From Phanerodontia chrysosporium (taxonomy: Eukaryota > Basidiomycota > Agaricomycetes > Polyporales > Phanerochaetaceae), in contig MJGA01000016.1 of NCBI GenBank assembly GCA_001910725.1, positions 744,001 to 808,000 of the forward strand: a DNA stretch of 64,000 nt. Reading direction: 5' to 3'. Below, piece by piece: positions 12,074 to 23,289 of this stretch; position 1 is the stretch's first letter; the number at the start of each line of letters is the position of its first letter. A program made the translations under genes and the position numbers. The notes beneath the pieces were generated by a model, which had not been told where the DNA came from, made no database searches, and saw only the letters and a list, made by a program, of their open reading frames with translations.

Positions 12074-13087
12074 GTTGTTGGTGCTAGACGGTAAAGCCAG
12101 GCCTCACTTTTGAGATATCTGGGCACAGTAAGAAGTGAGAAACGGGTCGTCCGTCAACAAGACCACTCACGGGGCGTTCTGAGCATGATATAGGCTCTCC
12201 TCCGGTCGAGAAACCTCCGAGAGCCGCGGTTCGCGCGGAGCAGCATGCTGCTATGCTCTCCGCAGAACGACTAGAGCCGATGTAGTACGTAGAGAACAGA
12301 CGCGCATCGTCATACGACTGCAGATGTCAAGGGGCGCCGAGGGCGCGTTGTCTCACAAGTGATTCCTGATTCCTCATTGAACAACCCGCCTTGTGAAACA
12401 GCGGGATGCCGTAGAGACTCCTCGTCAGAGGAAAATCTTTATTCAACTGTAGCGTGACTCAGGCCTGTAAGTTTATCGCCAACAATAGTCTAGTAGGAAA
12501 TAGTGCTGCTTACTTGGGTGAAAACTTTATATGGCTAGAGGCAAAGCGTGGGCATACATCACTTGGAGAAAGTTCTGAACGACGCTCACCAGTTTCTCAA
12601 CGGACCAGGCTGCCGCAGATGGTCGACCGCCAGGCCTGGCCACGGACGCTGCGTCTAAACGTTGTGGTGCGGGGGTTATCCGTACAGGGTCGAAATGTTC
12701 CCACGCATGGCAATCTCAGACCTCCCCGACGCTGTGCCGCACTTCACCTCCGAGGTCCCGCAGTCCCCCCTCGATCCCCAGGAATCCCTGCACAGAGCTG
12801 CCATCTACACCGGGATGGACGTACATGGGCCAAAACTCCACGCGAAGAAGCACGCGTCGCAGGCGTGAAACCGCACAGCCGGACCGACGGCAATCCTTCC
12901 CACTTCCGTGCCCGCACACGTCCTCACGGGGCTCCTGAACTTCCACCACCCTTCATCTCCGTCTCGCCCACACACAAGCCACCGCCAATGTCTCCTTCAG
13001 ACGCCGCTGGGTCCATACATTCTGGTCCTGCGTCGGCCAGCGAGAGACTGACCCTTGTGGAATCCCACTTTAGATCAGAGAAGAGGA
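12074..13087. other. Intergenic between P450 B and the dehydrogenase (divergent promoters)
   Basis: Shared upstream region of two divergent genes. A TATAT stretch near 12187 on the minus strand may serve P450 B. An open frame continues upstream of the dehydrogenase start and includes an ATG at 12988-12990 that would add 33 residues, rich in Ser and Ala. Confidence 0.4.
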
Positions 13088-14476
13088 TGAAGGTAGTGGT
13101 GACGAGAAATCTCGGTCCAGATGTGATGCCACTGCTGCAAGAGAAGAAGGAGCTCGAGGTGCGCGTCGCTCGCGTGTTGCTACTCGTCAAGCTGTCCTAA
13201 AGCCGCCTTAGATCGTCTTGTGGCCGGAAGATAGGCCTTGCGAACGGAAGTGGCTTCTTGAAAACATCCCTGGAGCCACAGGTGTCGTCGTCATGTTGTC
13301 CGATAATGTGCGTCTTCTGAAGAGCCTTCCGCATCCTACATGCTGATTATCGTGAAGATGGACCGCGAAGCGTACGACACTGGTACGAGGACTCATTCCC
13401 GCAAGTGAAGCTCGACGATACTTACGCGGTCCATCCAGCGGGTCCAAGCCTGAAAGTCGTATCGACAATGTCTGTGGGCTACGGTTTGTGGCGTTCCCCA
13501 GTATCAGCGAGCAGACGACTGATTCGCGAACTTTATCAGAGCACATTGACCTCGCACTTGCGGCAGAGCGCAACATTCGCGTCGGGTACACCCAGATGTT
13601 CTGACAGAGGCCGGTACGCTCATCGGAACGCGAACATGTGTCGTATGTCTAACGTTTTCTGGATGAAGTTGCCGATATCTCAGTCATGCTCGCTCTCATG
13701 GCCAGCCGGAACGTCCGAGAGACCACGGAGTTGGTTGCGCGCGGTGATGTATGATTTACATTGCACTGATGAGATAGTATCTGACGGCATGCAGTGGCCG
13801 AAGACTGCCTGGGCGCCGTATGGCTTCGTCGGCCCCCAGCTTAGTGCGAATTGGATCCATCCGACGCGCACTGTGGGCTTCATTGGCTTCGGGCGTATCT
13901 CGCAAGCAACTCTGGCAAGGCTGGTCCCCTTCGGTTTCACTGACTGCGTCTACATGTCAAATCCCTCGTCAAAGCTGAACCCTGAGGTTGACGCCCAGAC
14001 TGCGCGGAAGTACAACCTGCGCTCCGTAAAACGGGTTGGGCTAGACGAACTCGCGGCTGAAAGCGATGTTGTCTTCGTACTGGCACCGGGTGGCGCCAGC
14101 ACGTACCACATCGTGAACGAGGACTTCTTGCGCAAGATGAAGAAGACCGCGGTCCTGGTGAACACTGCGCGTGGCACACTGGTCGACTCGGACGCCCTCG
14201 CGAAGGCGCTCAGGGAGAAGTGGATTTGGGGCGCGGGAGTCGATGTCGTAGAGGGCGAGCCCAATGTCGGCCTCGACCATCCGCTTGTCAAGGAACCTCG
14301 GTACGAGCCTCTCGTCGCTCATGTCATCACTCGGCCTTGACTTTCGTAGATGTGTCGTCCTTCCGCACATTGCCAGCGCTACGATCGAGACGCGCTTGGG
14401 CATGGCCACCACCGCGGCGAAGAATCTCCTTGGCGCTCTCTTCGGCGAACCGATGCCTGCTGAAGTGAGAAGATGA
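13088..14476 (+). CDS. D-isomer-specific 2-hydroxyacid dehydrogenase (glyoxylate/hydroxypyruvate reductase type)
   Basis: NAD(P)-dependent reductase of 2-keto acids, of the kind that turns glyoxylate into glycolate or hydroxypyruvate into glycerate. The N-terminus (KVVVTRNLGPDVMPLL), the Rossmann loop GFIGFGRIS, and the triad Arg (VNTARGTLVD), Glu (DVVEGEP) and His (VVLPHIAS) are all visible after splicing several short introns. The last intron starts after KEP; the end is GEPMPAEVRR. One base seems missing: the C run at 13591-13593 must be one base longer to read GYTPDVLTEA, and as given it shifts frame to a nearby stop. Other genes here show the same defect, so I treat the gene as intact. 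An alternative start at 12988 is possible. It is divergent from P450 B and precedes the FAD oxidase in the same direction. Confidence 0.82.
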
Positions 14477-14806
14477 TGACATACGGCAAAACACATGTGT
14501 AACAAGAACCCGTATGTTGTCGGTCTGAGTTCTCGCTAGTTGTGGGCTGACTGTCTGTTGAGATCCTCAGTTGCTCCAACCGTGTATATTCGTTGATGAT
14601 TAGCTGCATCATACTATGTTTTACATTAGCGCCTTCACCCGTTCCTGAAGCGCGAAAATGCTGCGCTATGCAATGCAGGCCGGCTCCGTCTTCCGTTCGA
14701 ATCTGGTGGTAAGCTCGATCACTGTTTGCTAAGAGACATCATTTCCGGAGCGCCCTCTGGCACATACATAAGAGGGTTGATCCCATGCAAGCGAGCTCAC
14801 AACACG
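14477..14806. other. Intergenic between dehydrogenase and FAD oxidase
   Basis: About 330 bases holding the promoter of the FAD oxidase. No gene and no clear TATA box were seen. Confidence 0.4.
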
Positions 14807-17216
14807 ATGACTTTACGTGGCATCATTGCTGCTAGTAGCCTCGCCGCCATTCTGACATGCGCCAAGGCTAGCTCAAACACACCTTCCTCGTTCTTAGGAG
14901 TGCCCTGGGAACAATGGGTTGCCTTGAACACCTCTGTCGGCGGGAACCTCCATTTCTCTCGACCAGTCGCGCTACCCTGTTTCTCTTCCTTTGACGACGA
15001 AAGCATCCAACCAGACCCAGCTGCATGCTCGGCTGTTCAGGAGAACTATACCAACGCCTTCTTCCGCGCCGGGCACTTTGGCGCGTCGATGAACGTGAGC
15101 GCTCCTGCTGCCGTTATGCCTGCACGTGCTCACCGTCCGTCCAATAGTCGCAGTGGGAGACGTGCCAGAGCACGGGCTCCGGCTGCATCCTGGATGCCAC
15201 GAATCCTGCGAACCCTGCAGCATTCCGCGGGCAGGACTGCGAAATAGGGAACGTCAGCCCTGTTTATGTGAGTTTCGGTTCGACCGCGGGCTCGACGCGG
15301 AGCGTACATGCTCACTGGTATTGCGTAGATCGAAGTTCAGGCTGTTGAGCATATACAATCGGCCTATGTCTTCTCTCGCAATACCGGAGTCAGGCTCTCC
15401 GTGAAGAATACGGGACACGACTACGAGGGTCGCTCCAGTGGAAGGAATACGCTCAGCCTCTGGGTACGAGCACCACATGTCCTGCTGGCTCTCATCCCTC
15501 AATCTTTTCATAGGTCTCCCATTTCAATGCGGACTTGGTATGCTTGTTTGTTGCCGCCACTCGGGTATCACACTGATCAGCGCAGATCACTCTTGACACG
15601 GAGTTCGTGCCAGATAATTGCCCCTCCAGCTATCGTGCGATGACAATTGGCGTAGGTTGTACATCGCTGTGGAATGTGACATACCGCTCATCTTTCTTGT
15701 AGGCCGGCGTACAAATGCACCAGGTGTACGACTTTGCGGATGCGCACAATGTGACGGTTCCCGGGGGCTTTGCCAGAACGGTTGGCATGGGATACTACCT
15801 GGTGTGCACCATGTACTCTTCACCTTAGATGCGTCTAATGTCCTGTCCATCGCAGGGCGGCGGCCATAGCATTCTCTCTCCGGTGTACGGCCTTGCTGTT
15901 GACCGTGTGGTGCAGATCAAGGTCGCCACACCCGACGGCCAGTTCCGGACCGTGAACGAGTGTCAGGATAGCGACCTGTTCTGGGCGTTGCGCGGCGGCG
16001 GCGGCAATGCGTTCGGTGTCGTGACGGAGCTGACCATGCGCGTGGAGCCGCAGTTGACCCTGCAAGCGTGAGTGCATGTCGGACGCCACAGCCGTAGCGC
16101 ACTGACTCTGCACAGAGCCGTTGTGACGTTTCCGGGAAACTCGTCGAATCTACCGTTGTGGTTTGAGCTCTTGGTCAATAAGTCGCTCACGTGGGGCAAG
16201 GAGGGCTGGGGCGGGGTCATAGCGGTAAGCACACCTTGCTCATGTCAATCTCGTTCGCCTGCTCATCACGGTCCATCCAGGGAAGCAGCCTAGTCTACGT
16301 CAACCCACTTTTGAGCTCGTCGGCCGCCCGCACATCGATGCAAGCCGCGATCGACTTCGCGACTGCGCAGGGCGGTTTTGGTATGCTCGACGAGCTACCG
16401 TCCTGGAACACCTTCTTCAATAAGTACATCGTTCCGGCCGAAGCAGTAAGTGTCCGGACTTGGCAGCGAGTCATCGCCAGCTGATCCATCTCAGCCTGTG
16501 GGGCCCGAGGCCATCGTTGGGAGCCGACTCCTCAGCACTTCGCTATTCGAAACGGAGGCCGGAAGGGCTTCGTTGCTGAAGGCCATCGAGAACGTCCTGC
16601 CTCACGCAATGATTTACGTCGTGGCAGGGACGCCGCTCTTGTACCCGTACACTGAGAACGCCACCAGTGTCACGCCTGCATGGCGTAATTCTCTCTGGCA
16701 TGTGAGCAGGGCATCTGGCGTCTTCATGGTCGCTGTCTTACGCCCCGTTCACAGTTCAATATTGCCGGGGGATTTCTCTTCAACAGCACCGTGCAGGACC
16801 GTCAAGCTGCTTACGCTCAAGTGGACCAATACACCCAGGCCTTCCGTGACTTGACTCCGGGCGGCGGTGCTTACTTTGTGCGTCCACCTATGAGTCATGC
16901 AGAGAAGCCCTTGCTCACATCCGTCTCAGAACGAAGGTAGTGTGTATGAGCCGGATCATGAGCAGTCGTTTTGGGGCCCCAACTACCCACGGCTCCTCGA
17001 GACCAAGACGAAGTAGTAAGTGGTACCGGTGAGCGAGACATGACAGGCAATGCTGACGGTGCATATAATCTAGTGACCCTGATGACCTCATGCACTGTTG
17101 GCAATGTGGTGAGTCCGTTTGCACGAATCAACATGCTCTCTACTTACGAGTACGACGCGACAGTGGGATGGAGAGGCCCAAGCGATGGGCTGTACGAGTG
17201 TTACGTGGAGGTTTAG
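14807..17216 (+). CDS. Secreted FAD-linked oxidase (PCMH/BBE-like)
   Basis: Flavoprotein oxidase of the vanillyl-alcohol-oxidase superfamily; relatives oxidise sugars, alcohols or alkaloid-like compounds with O2. An N-terminal signal peptide is clear ([17 protein letters not shown]), so the protein is secreted. The FAD domain shows [14 protein letters not shown], whose His is the usual site of covalent flavin attachment, then [16 protein letters not shown] and [19 protein letters not shown]. The second attachment cysteine of bicovalent relatives is not present at GGFARTVGM, so attachment is probably through His only. The C-terminal BBE segment is [20 protein letters not shown], followed by HCWQCVGW. 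About ten short introns splice in frame and no break was found. The start at 14807-14809 precedes the signal peptide. The substrate is unknown; the neighbours suggest a role in secondary or xenobiotic metabolism. Confidence 0.88.
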
Positions 17217-18949
17217 CTAGAGCATTGTAGAATTGCAGTCGAACCAATCAACGACAGCGGCCGAAGCCGAAATGACTGACAATGAGGACGTGGCGGTGGT
17301 GATGAATACTAAGTGCCGGGCACTTTGTTGCCTTGCGAAGTCTGCATCCCTGCGAGGCACTCGGTATGTGCATCACATCCGGCCCTGTTATCAAAGCGTT
17401 GCTCATGTTGGGGGTTATAGACACCGTGCATCCCCGCAAGTTGCTGTCGTTGATGTGAGGTCCTTCGGTCTCCCAATTGCAGTTGCGAACGATGTCTAAG
17501 TCAAGTCGCCTCAGCTGGGTGGCATCCTTGAAGGTATCAAGAGGTTTCCGCTCACAGTCGCTGGTCCGTCGGGTGTGTCATTCGCCCGTTCCAGTGCCCC
17601 AGGGTCCTCATTGGCGCTTAGTTTGCAGCCCACAGAAAGCGTACCGCACCCTCATCGCATGCATCATTGTATAGCGGCGTCGCGCCTGGGTACGTAAGCA
17701 ATCTCTCTGTTCCTCTGCTTTAGACGACGAATGAACGTTTGATTCTTGCCACAGGAATGCACACTCGTCTGATGGTACATCCAGATCCCACCCTGACTTT
17801 CAGCGGTCCTATTGTCCTTCCGCCTTCCTGGCATTTTTTTTCCTGCGCCACTCCGAAGCTGCTCGGAGTCTAGGACATACACATGGGTGTGAGTTCTCGT
17901 GCCTCGGTGATTCCCGCTGCCCCTCATACAGGGCCTGCGCGATGACGCGGTCCTTTGCGAAAACAGGTACGCTTCCTATTTGCGTCCCTATTCTGTATTT
18001 GACAAGCACTTCGTAGCTAAACTCCTCCCAGACGCTCCACTTCCTCATTGTGGTGCGGACCCACCGGAGGCGAGCCGTGCTTCTGAAGGTGGTAAATACA
18101 GGCTATCTCCGGCCGCACGGGCTGCCAAGCCGAACCACCTCATGTACATTCTCGCTAGGGCGCGGGCGATGCTACAAGCTAGACGATGCATCGTGGCGCA
18201 GGGATCGGTCCCCGCCAAACTCGTGAGATCAATTTTAGATGGCGACTGAAACTCGGCAGTAAGATAGCGCAAGGGGCACTACAAATGCACGCAATCCATT
18301 GATGCTAACCGCGTCATGAAGTGATAGCAAGGCGGTACGTGGTACGCCGAGTCTAAATCACTTGCTCCCAATTTTCCGTTCTTCCAGTCGGCCTGAGGGC
18401 GCAAGCGGCCGTTTGCACTTTCTTTACGTCTACTTACAAGACAATTTCTTGCCGGTAGGTGAACATTGTAGTCGATGTTGATAGCCATGGCCTCATAGCG
18501 GGAATTCCAAGCCGGCATCGCCCCCTCGAGCAGTAGCACCGACAGCTCACCCTTCGGGGCGATGCGACGCGCTGTACCCCAGTGTCAATTAATCAGGCCT
18601 TCAGGTGTATACCCCGGGCGTTGCGGGCCTATACATCTTCCTACGGAATTCCGACACGGTCTGCATTGCAGAGATGCGGCTAGACGAAGGGATCTGGCGC
18701 GCCTCGCACATTGCAGATTCACAGCAATGTCGAGCGGCCAGCTCCCGCGGACCCAGAAGAACCTTGATCGAGCGCTTAGGGCGGAGATCTTGCCGATAGA
18801 TCCGGTACGCATCGCGTCGGAGATGAGGCTGTACGCGCCCGTGCAGCCACAGCCGCAGGAGCGGTCTACCCCACGCTGCACCTCACACAAGCAGAAGGTC
18901 ACTTCTGACCTTCTGAGATAGCATTTCGACGCATGGACGGGCCTCAGGA
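17217..18949. other. Intergenic, about 1.7 kb
   Basis: Several short frames on both strands (for example 17809-18048 minus and 18562-18921 plus) have no recognisable domain and no consistent splicing. I see no supported gene. The right end is the promoter of P450 C. Confidence 0.4.
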
Positions 18950-18956
18950 TATAAAA
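18950..18956 (+). promoter_or_regulatory. TATA box of P450 C
   Basis: TATAAAA about 60 bases before the start codon at 19010. Confidence 0.6.
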
Positions 18957-19009
18957 CGCCCGACCGGGCGGCGAGGAGGACTTGCACTCACTGTAACGAC
19001 CCGGACAAG

Positions 19010-20930
19010 ATGATTCGTCCACTAACGCTCCTCGACATCGCGCTAGCGACCCTAGCTGTGGTCCTCCTGAAGACCATCATCGCTCGCAGCAAGCAACGCG
19101 CTCGCTATCCCCAGGCCCGAAAGGCCTGCCCGTCATCGGCAATGTGCTGCAGATGCCCAAGGACCGCGAATGGCTCACCTTTGCCCAATGGGGCGAGCAG
19201 TTCGGTATGCAGCTCCCGCGCGGCGGCTCGTCGATACTGACCGACAGTGCAGGGAACATCGTCTACTTGAGCTTGCTCGGCCAGCCCATGATCATCCTCA
19301 ATTCAGCCAAGGACGCGGTCGCCCTTCTCGACAAGCGCAGCAGCATCTACTCCGACCGGCCCATTCTCTACATGGGCGGCGAGCTGATTGGCTGGAAGTA
19401 CATCCTCGGACTTACGCCATACGGCGACCGGTTCCGCGAGTACAGGCGGCTCATGGCGAAGTTCATCGGTGGCAAGACTCAGGTCGAACGCCATTTTCCC
19501 GTCATGGAGCAAGAAGCAACAAGCTTCCTGAAGAGAATTCTCAGACGTCCAGACGACCTGGGCGCAAACATCAGGACGTGAGTTCTGCGCACGCGTACAC
19601 AGTCGGACAGCATTGAAAATATGCTATATCTAGGCACGCTGGAGCAATCATCCTCAAGCTCGCGTACGGGTACACGATCCGAGAGGACGAGGACCCGTTC
19701 GTCACGCTTGCCGACCGCGCCATGGCGCAGTTCACCGAGGCCACCACTCCTGGCGCCTTTCTTGTGGACGTCTTCCCATTGCTGCGACACATGCCGGCCT
19801 GGTTCCCGGGAGCCTCGTTCAAGAGGACAGCGCAGGAGTGGAGCGACACACTTAACAGCATGGCCGACGTGCCGCATGCGTTCGTGAAGGAGCAGATGGT
19901 TAGTATCATACACTCGTGCGCATGATTGGTGCTCAACAAGACTGCAGGCCAAGGATACCGAGGTACCGAGCTTCACGTCCGAACTCCTCAGAGACGAAAA
20001 GCTGCAAGAGGGCCAGGAGTTTAACATCAAGTGGTCAGCGGCGTCGCTCTACGCAGGTACGGCATTATCCTTACTCGGTATATGGACTTAGTCTGACGGG
20101 AACAGGTGGCGCGGACACGGTATGATGTTTGGCATTCCTCTAGAGTGCGCTAGCTGACGATATGGCAGACGGTCTCATCCATCCACACCTTTTTCCTTAC
20201 GATGCTGCTGTTCCCCCACGTGCAGAAGCGGGCACAGGCAGAGATCGACTCTGTGGTGGGAACCGACCGGCTGCCCACGTTCGAAGACCGCGCGAAGCTG
20301 CCATACGTAGAAGGTGTCCTCAAGGAAGTGCTGCGATGGCATCCGATTGGCCCACTCGGCGCGTTTCTTGTACTCTTCTTTTCGCTGGGTGCGGCTGACC
20401 CGTCGTAAATGTGCAGGTCTGCCGCATAGGTTGGCTCAGGACGATAGTTACGAGGGCCATCTCTTCCCGAAGGGCGCCATTGTGATCGCGAACATCTGGT
20501 GCGTTTCGATCAGCACGTCGTGGCAATGCCTTTACTCACTCTGCTGCAGGAAATGCCTGCACGACCCAGATGTCTATCCAAACCCGTCTGACTTCGACCC
20601 GACAAGACACCTCGCGAGAATGGAGGAGCCCACAACCTGATCCGCGTGACTATTGCTTCGGGTTTGGCCGGAGGTCCGTGAAGATTCATTCCTGTGATTG
20701 TAGTCTGACTGAAATTGTAACGCACCAGGATATGCCCAGGTGAGGCATCCGCCGCCAATGACAGTTAGCAGTTGTTAACGGAGTATCCAGGACTTCACTT
20801 GGCCGACACGTCAATCTGGATTACGTGCGCCACAGTCCTCGCGGCTTTCAACATCGAGAACGTCGTAGAAAACGGTCGGGTGATAGACATCGTGCCCGAG
20901 TACACGAGTGGCACCATCAGGTTCGTCTAG
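19010..20930 (+). CDS. Cytochrome P450 C (paralog of A and B, frame broken as given)
   Basis: Family-wide elements are all present: membrane helix (LLDIALATLAVVLLKTII), GNVLQMPKDREWLTFAQWGE, helix-C region (WKYILGLTPYGDRFREYRR), I-helix GGADT split by an intron, ExxR in KEVLRWHP, meander PNPSDFDPTRHL and heme loop FGFGRRICPG. The cysteine sits in an 11-nt exon at 20729-20739. The frame is broken in two regions: at 19109-19112 (four Cs where five give the PPGPKG hinge) and between 20616 and 20631, where one G and one C more would give a sequence aligning with A and B. Splice sites and catalytic residues are otherwise intact, so these are probably sequence errors; a young pseudogene is the alternative. 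A good TATA box supports expression. It is transcribed away from A and B. Confidence 0.8.
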
Positions 20931-21834
20931 CTCGCTCTCTTTGTCGATGTGCGTCGCTCACGCAGACCTATCGCATCTAGCCACCCAAAGCCTTTCCGGT
21001 GTAGCATCAAACCGAGGTCGACGAGGGCGGAAGCGTTGATTTTCTCAGACTGAGCACTTGTAGCTATTAGGATACCCAGGTAAGCGTCCATGCAGGCGTA
21101 GCGACTGCGACAGGCTGATGATAAATGGTTCAACAGTTGTAAATTATGGCGTACACAGAGATCTAGCTCACGGTCCTGCTTGCTTCGACTGTACTTCGTA
21201 TTATACCCCGAGAAAATGCACCTATTATATCCTCTTCTGCTGAGCTATCTCGTTGGCGGTTTTCGTATCGCGCCTCAGGACGGCGTTCCACGAGCATCGT
21301 TCCCCTTGCCAAGAGCCAACGCGCGGGGAGACTCTAAGCTGATGTGAGTATAGAGGTGTCTAGAGGACCGTGATGCACGCCGCGTTTTGGCAGCACAGGA
21401 ACATGACCTATGCTCGTCGTAGTTCCCCGGCTCACCGCGACCGCCGTCATCTGCCATCATCTAATATGGTGAGGTGCTCGCCGTTCGCAAGTTCAGCACA
21501 CCTTGACAGCGCATATAGATTGTCATGTCGGGGCGAGGATGCGCTCAAGATGCAAGGCATCAGGGTCGCTGCTCATGCTTCCGTATCCGGCTGCCAGACG
21601 AAGTCCTCAGGCAGATCCTCGAAGATGCGTACGACCACAATCTCGACGGTCGGAGGATGTGCCTGTTCTTTGTGCATGTCACGGTAATCTGAGCTGTGAT
21701 CTACACTGTAAATACATATATATGTTCTGGACGTACACCGCTTTGTCTCGCTCATCATGCATACTCTGCCCTCTGTGACCATAGTGAATTTGCCGCGGAA
21801 GCGTCTCCAGCCGCTCCCGAGCATGGTATGACGC
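20931..21834. other. Intergenic between P450 C and F-box 2 (convergent ends)
   Basis: Both flanking genes end here. Only short frames without domains were found. Confidence 0.4.
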
Positions 21835-23289
21835 CTACCAATATGCGACGCCGTTGGACGGCCCGTCTGCCTCGGGTTCCACCTCTCCTGTGTCATCCTC
21901 GTCCGCGATGCAGGTCACCTTGACCAGTCTCTCGAGCTGGTGATCCTTCCACAGCCGCATCTGGTACAGGTCCCTCCCAAACCTGATCTCCTTCAGCGGC
22001 CGCTCCTCGCGATGGCGGCGTTCGAGCAAGCGGAGGAGGACGTCGTGGTGATCCGCATCGGGCTCCGTGAGCGTGATGGTCTCGAGGCGGGGCAGGAGGC
22101 AGCCGTGCGACCACACGAGCGCACCGAGCACGGCCCCAAACGCGTCCGCGCAGCCGCCGAGGTCGAGGTCCACGATGTTCGGTGCGCGCCGGAAGAGCTC
22201 GCCGTCGTACCCCGGCTGCACGATGCACCGCGGGAGACGCAGCGTCCGGAGCGCGGGCAGCTGGGGCGCGCTTGCGTTCACGACGGGCGCGTCTGCCCAG
22301 AGCGGCGCCTGGTCGCACGTCAGCGTGTCGAGGAGGGGCGCGTCGATCCACGCGAAAAAGTCTTCAAAGTCCATGAGGAGAAAAGTGAGCGTCTTGAGAT
22401 GTGGGAACAGCACGGTGTTCTCGGCGCCGTCAGGGCTGCCGCTGTCGGTCACCTCGTCCATCGTCAGTTCGGTGAGCTTGGGAGCGGCGAGCGAGAGCTG
22501 CTGGAGCTGTGAGATCGAGAGCGCGCAGCAGCCAAGGTACAGCTCCTTGAGATGCCGCATTGGTGTGAATTTCGAAAACGACGGAGGCATGCGCAGAAGC
22601 GCGAGCTCCGCTAACGCCGGACATTCCGGGAGTTCCACAGTCAGCGGAAGGTTGCTGGAGTGCCCGGCGTGCCATACTGCGAGGTACCGGAGGGAAGGAT
22701 ACACCTTGAGCCTGATGACATTGAGTACCGTTTGTAGAAAGACCGAGTGACTGGTCTCGATATCAAAGTGCTGCCAGCGCGAGGCATGAAGGAGGAGGGA
22801 TTCAATGCCTCGCAGATAGACTCCTGTCCAGGCAGTCGCCTGAGCAGCCGTCATTGCATGTCCTGACTGTCTGGCGTCAGCGTCCTTGCCCCTGCAGATA
22901 ATGTGGAGAGGGAGAGATTTGGAGCGCGCCAGCCACAGGGCCAAGAGCTCAGGCGAGTTGCCAATATGCAGGCAGCACCACAGGCGAGGGAGCGCCAGAG
23001 CTGCTCGCCTCCATCGACGACAGACCATGGTCGGTATCGACGGGTTGCGTTCCAAGGCGCAGCGGCGATCTTGCGGGACATGTTCGTAGGCGAGCTCGAG
23101 AATGTCCATGAGGATGTCATCAGGTAGTGTGTACACAGGGGAGTGTTCTGCGGCTTCAATCGCGTTTCTTCGTATACTGTCCCGTACGAGAGCAAGCTCG
23201 CGCAGCAACGCTTGCTCTTGCATTTCGAGAACATTTCGTTCCGCGGCAAGCCCGGATAGCTTTGCACGTCTTGCAGCGATATCTGCCAT
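21835..23289 (-). CDS. F-box protein with leucine-rich C-terminal region (F-box 2)
   Basis: Single-exon protein of about 484 residues. Residues 1-45 are a coiled coil (LAAERNVLEMQEQALLRELA). The F-box is at about 50-72 (HSPVYTLPDDILMDILELAY), followed by CRRWRRAALALPRLWCCLHI and irregular leucine-rich repeats. The C-terminus is acidic (DEDDTGEVEPEAD). The likely role is SCF substrate receptor, with unknown target. The only ATG that fits is at 23287-23289; the open frame begins five codons upstream with a GTG. The C-terminal third is markedly GC-rich compared with the N-terminal part. Confidence 0.85.
   Translation of the reverse strand: MADIAARRAKLSGLAAERNVLEMQEQALLRELALVRDSIRRNAIEAAEHSPVYTLPDDILMDILELAYEHVPQDRRCALERNPSIPTMVCRRWRRAALALPRLWCCLHIGNSPELLALWLARSKSLPLHIICRGKDADARQSGHAMTAAQATAWTGVYLRGIESLLLHASRWQHFDIETSHSVFLQTVLNVIRLKVYPSLRYLAVWHAGHSSNLPLTVELPECPALAELALLRMPPSFSKFTPMRHLKELYLGCCALSISQLQQLSLAAPKLTELTMDEVTDSGSPDGAENTVLFPHLKTLTFLLMDFEDFFAWIDAPLLDTLTCDQAPLWADAPVVNASAPQLPALRTLRLPRCIVQPGYDGELFRRAPNIVDLDLGGCADAFGAVLGALVWSHGCLLPRLETITLTEPDADHHDVLLRLLERRHREERPLKEIRFGRDLYQMRLWKDHQLERLVKVTCIADEDDTGEVEPEADGPSNGVAYW

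Noticed and set aside
12454..13087. Upstream extension of the dehydrogenase frame
   Set aside because: It opens with GTG, not ATG, and reads unlike the family; only the ATG at 12988 is a realistic alternative.
14685..14710. tRNA T-loop-like GTTCGAATC
   Set aside because: The flanking bases do not pair as a T-arm and no other tRNA arms were found.
18562..18921. Plus-strand frame upstream of P450 C
   Set aside because: No domain, no splice partners, and it ends just before the P450 C TATA box.
19010..20930. P450 C as a pseudogene
   Set aside because: Its broken frames are of the same kind as in HMG-CoA reductase and others, and its splice sites and catalytic residues are kept; sequence error is more likely.
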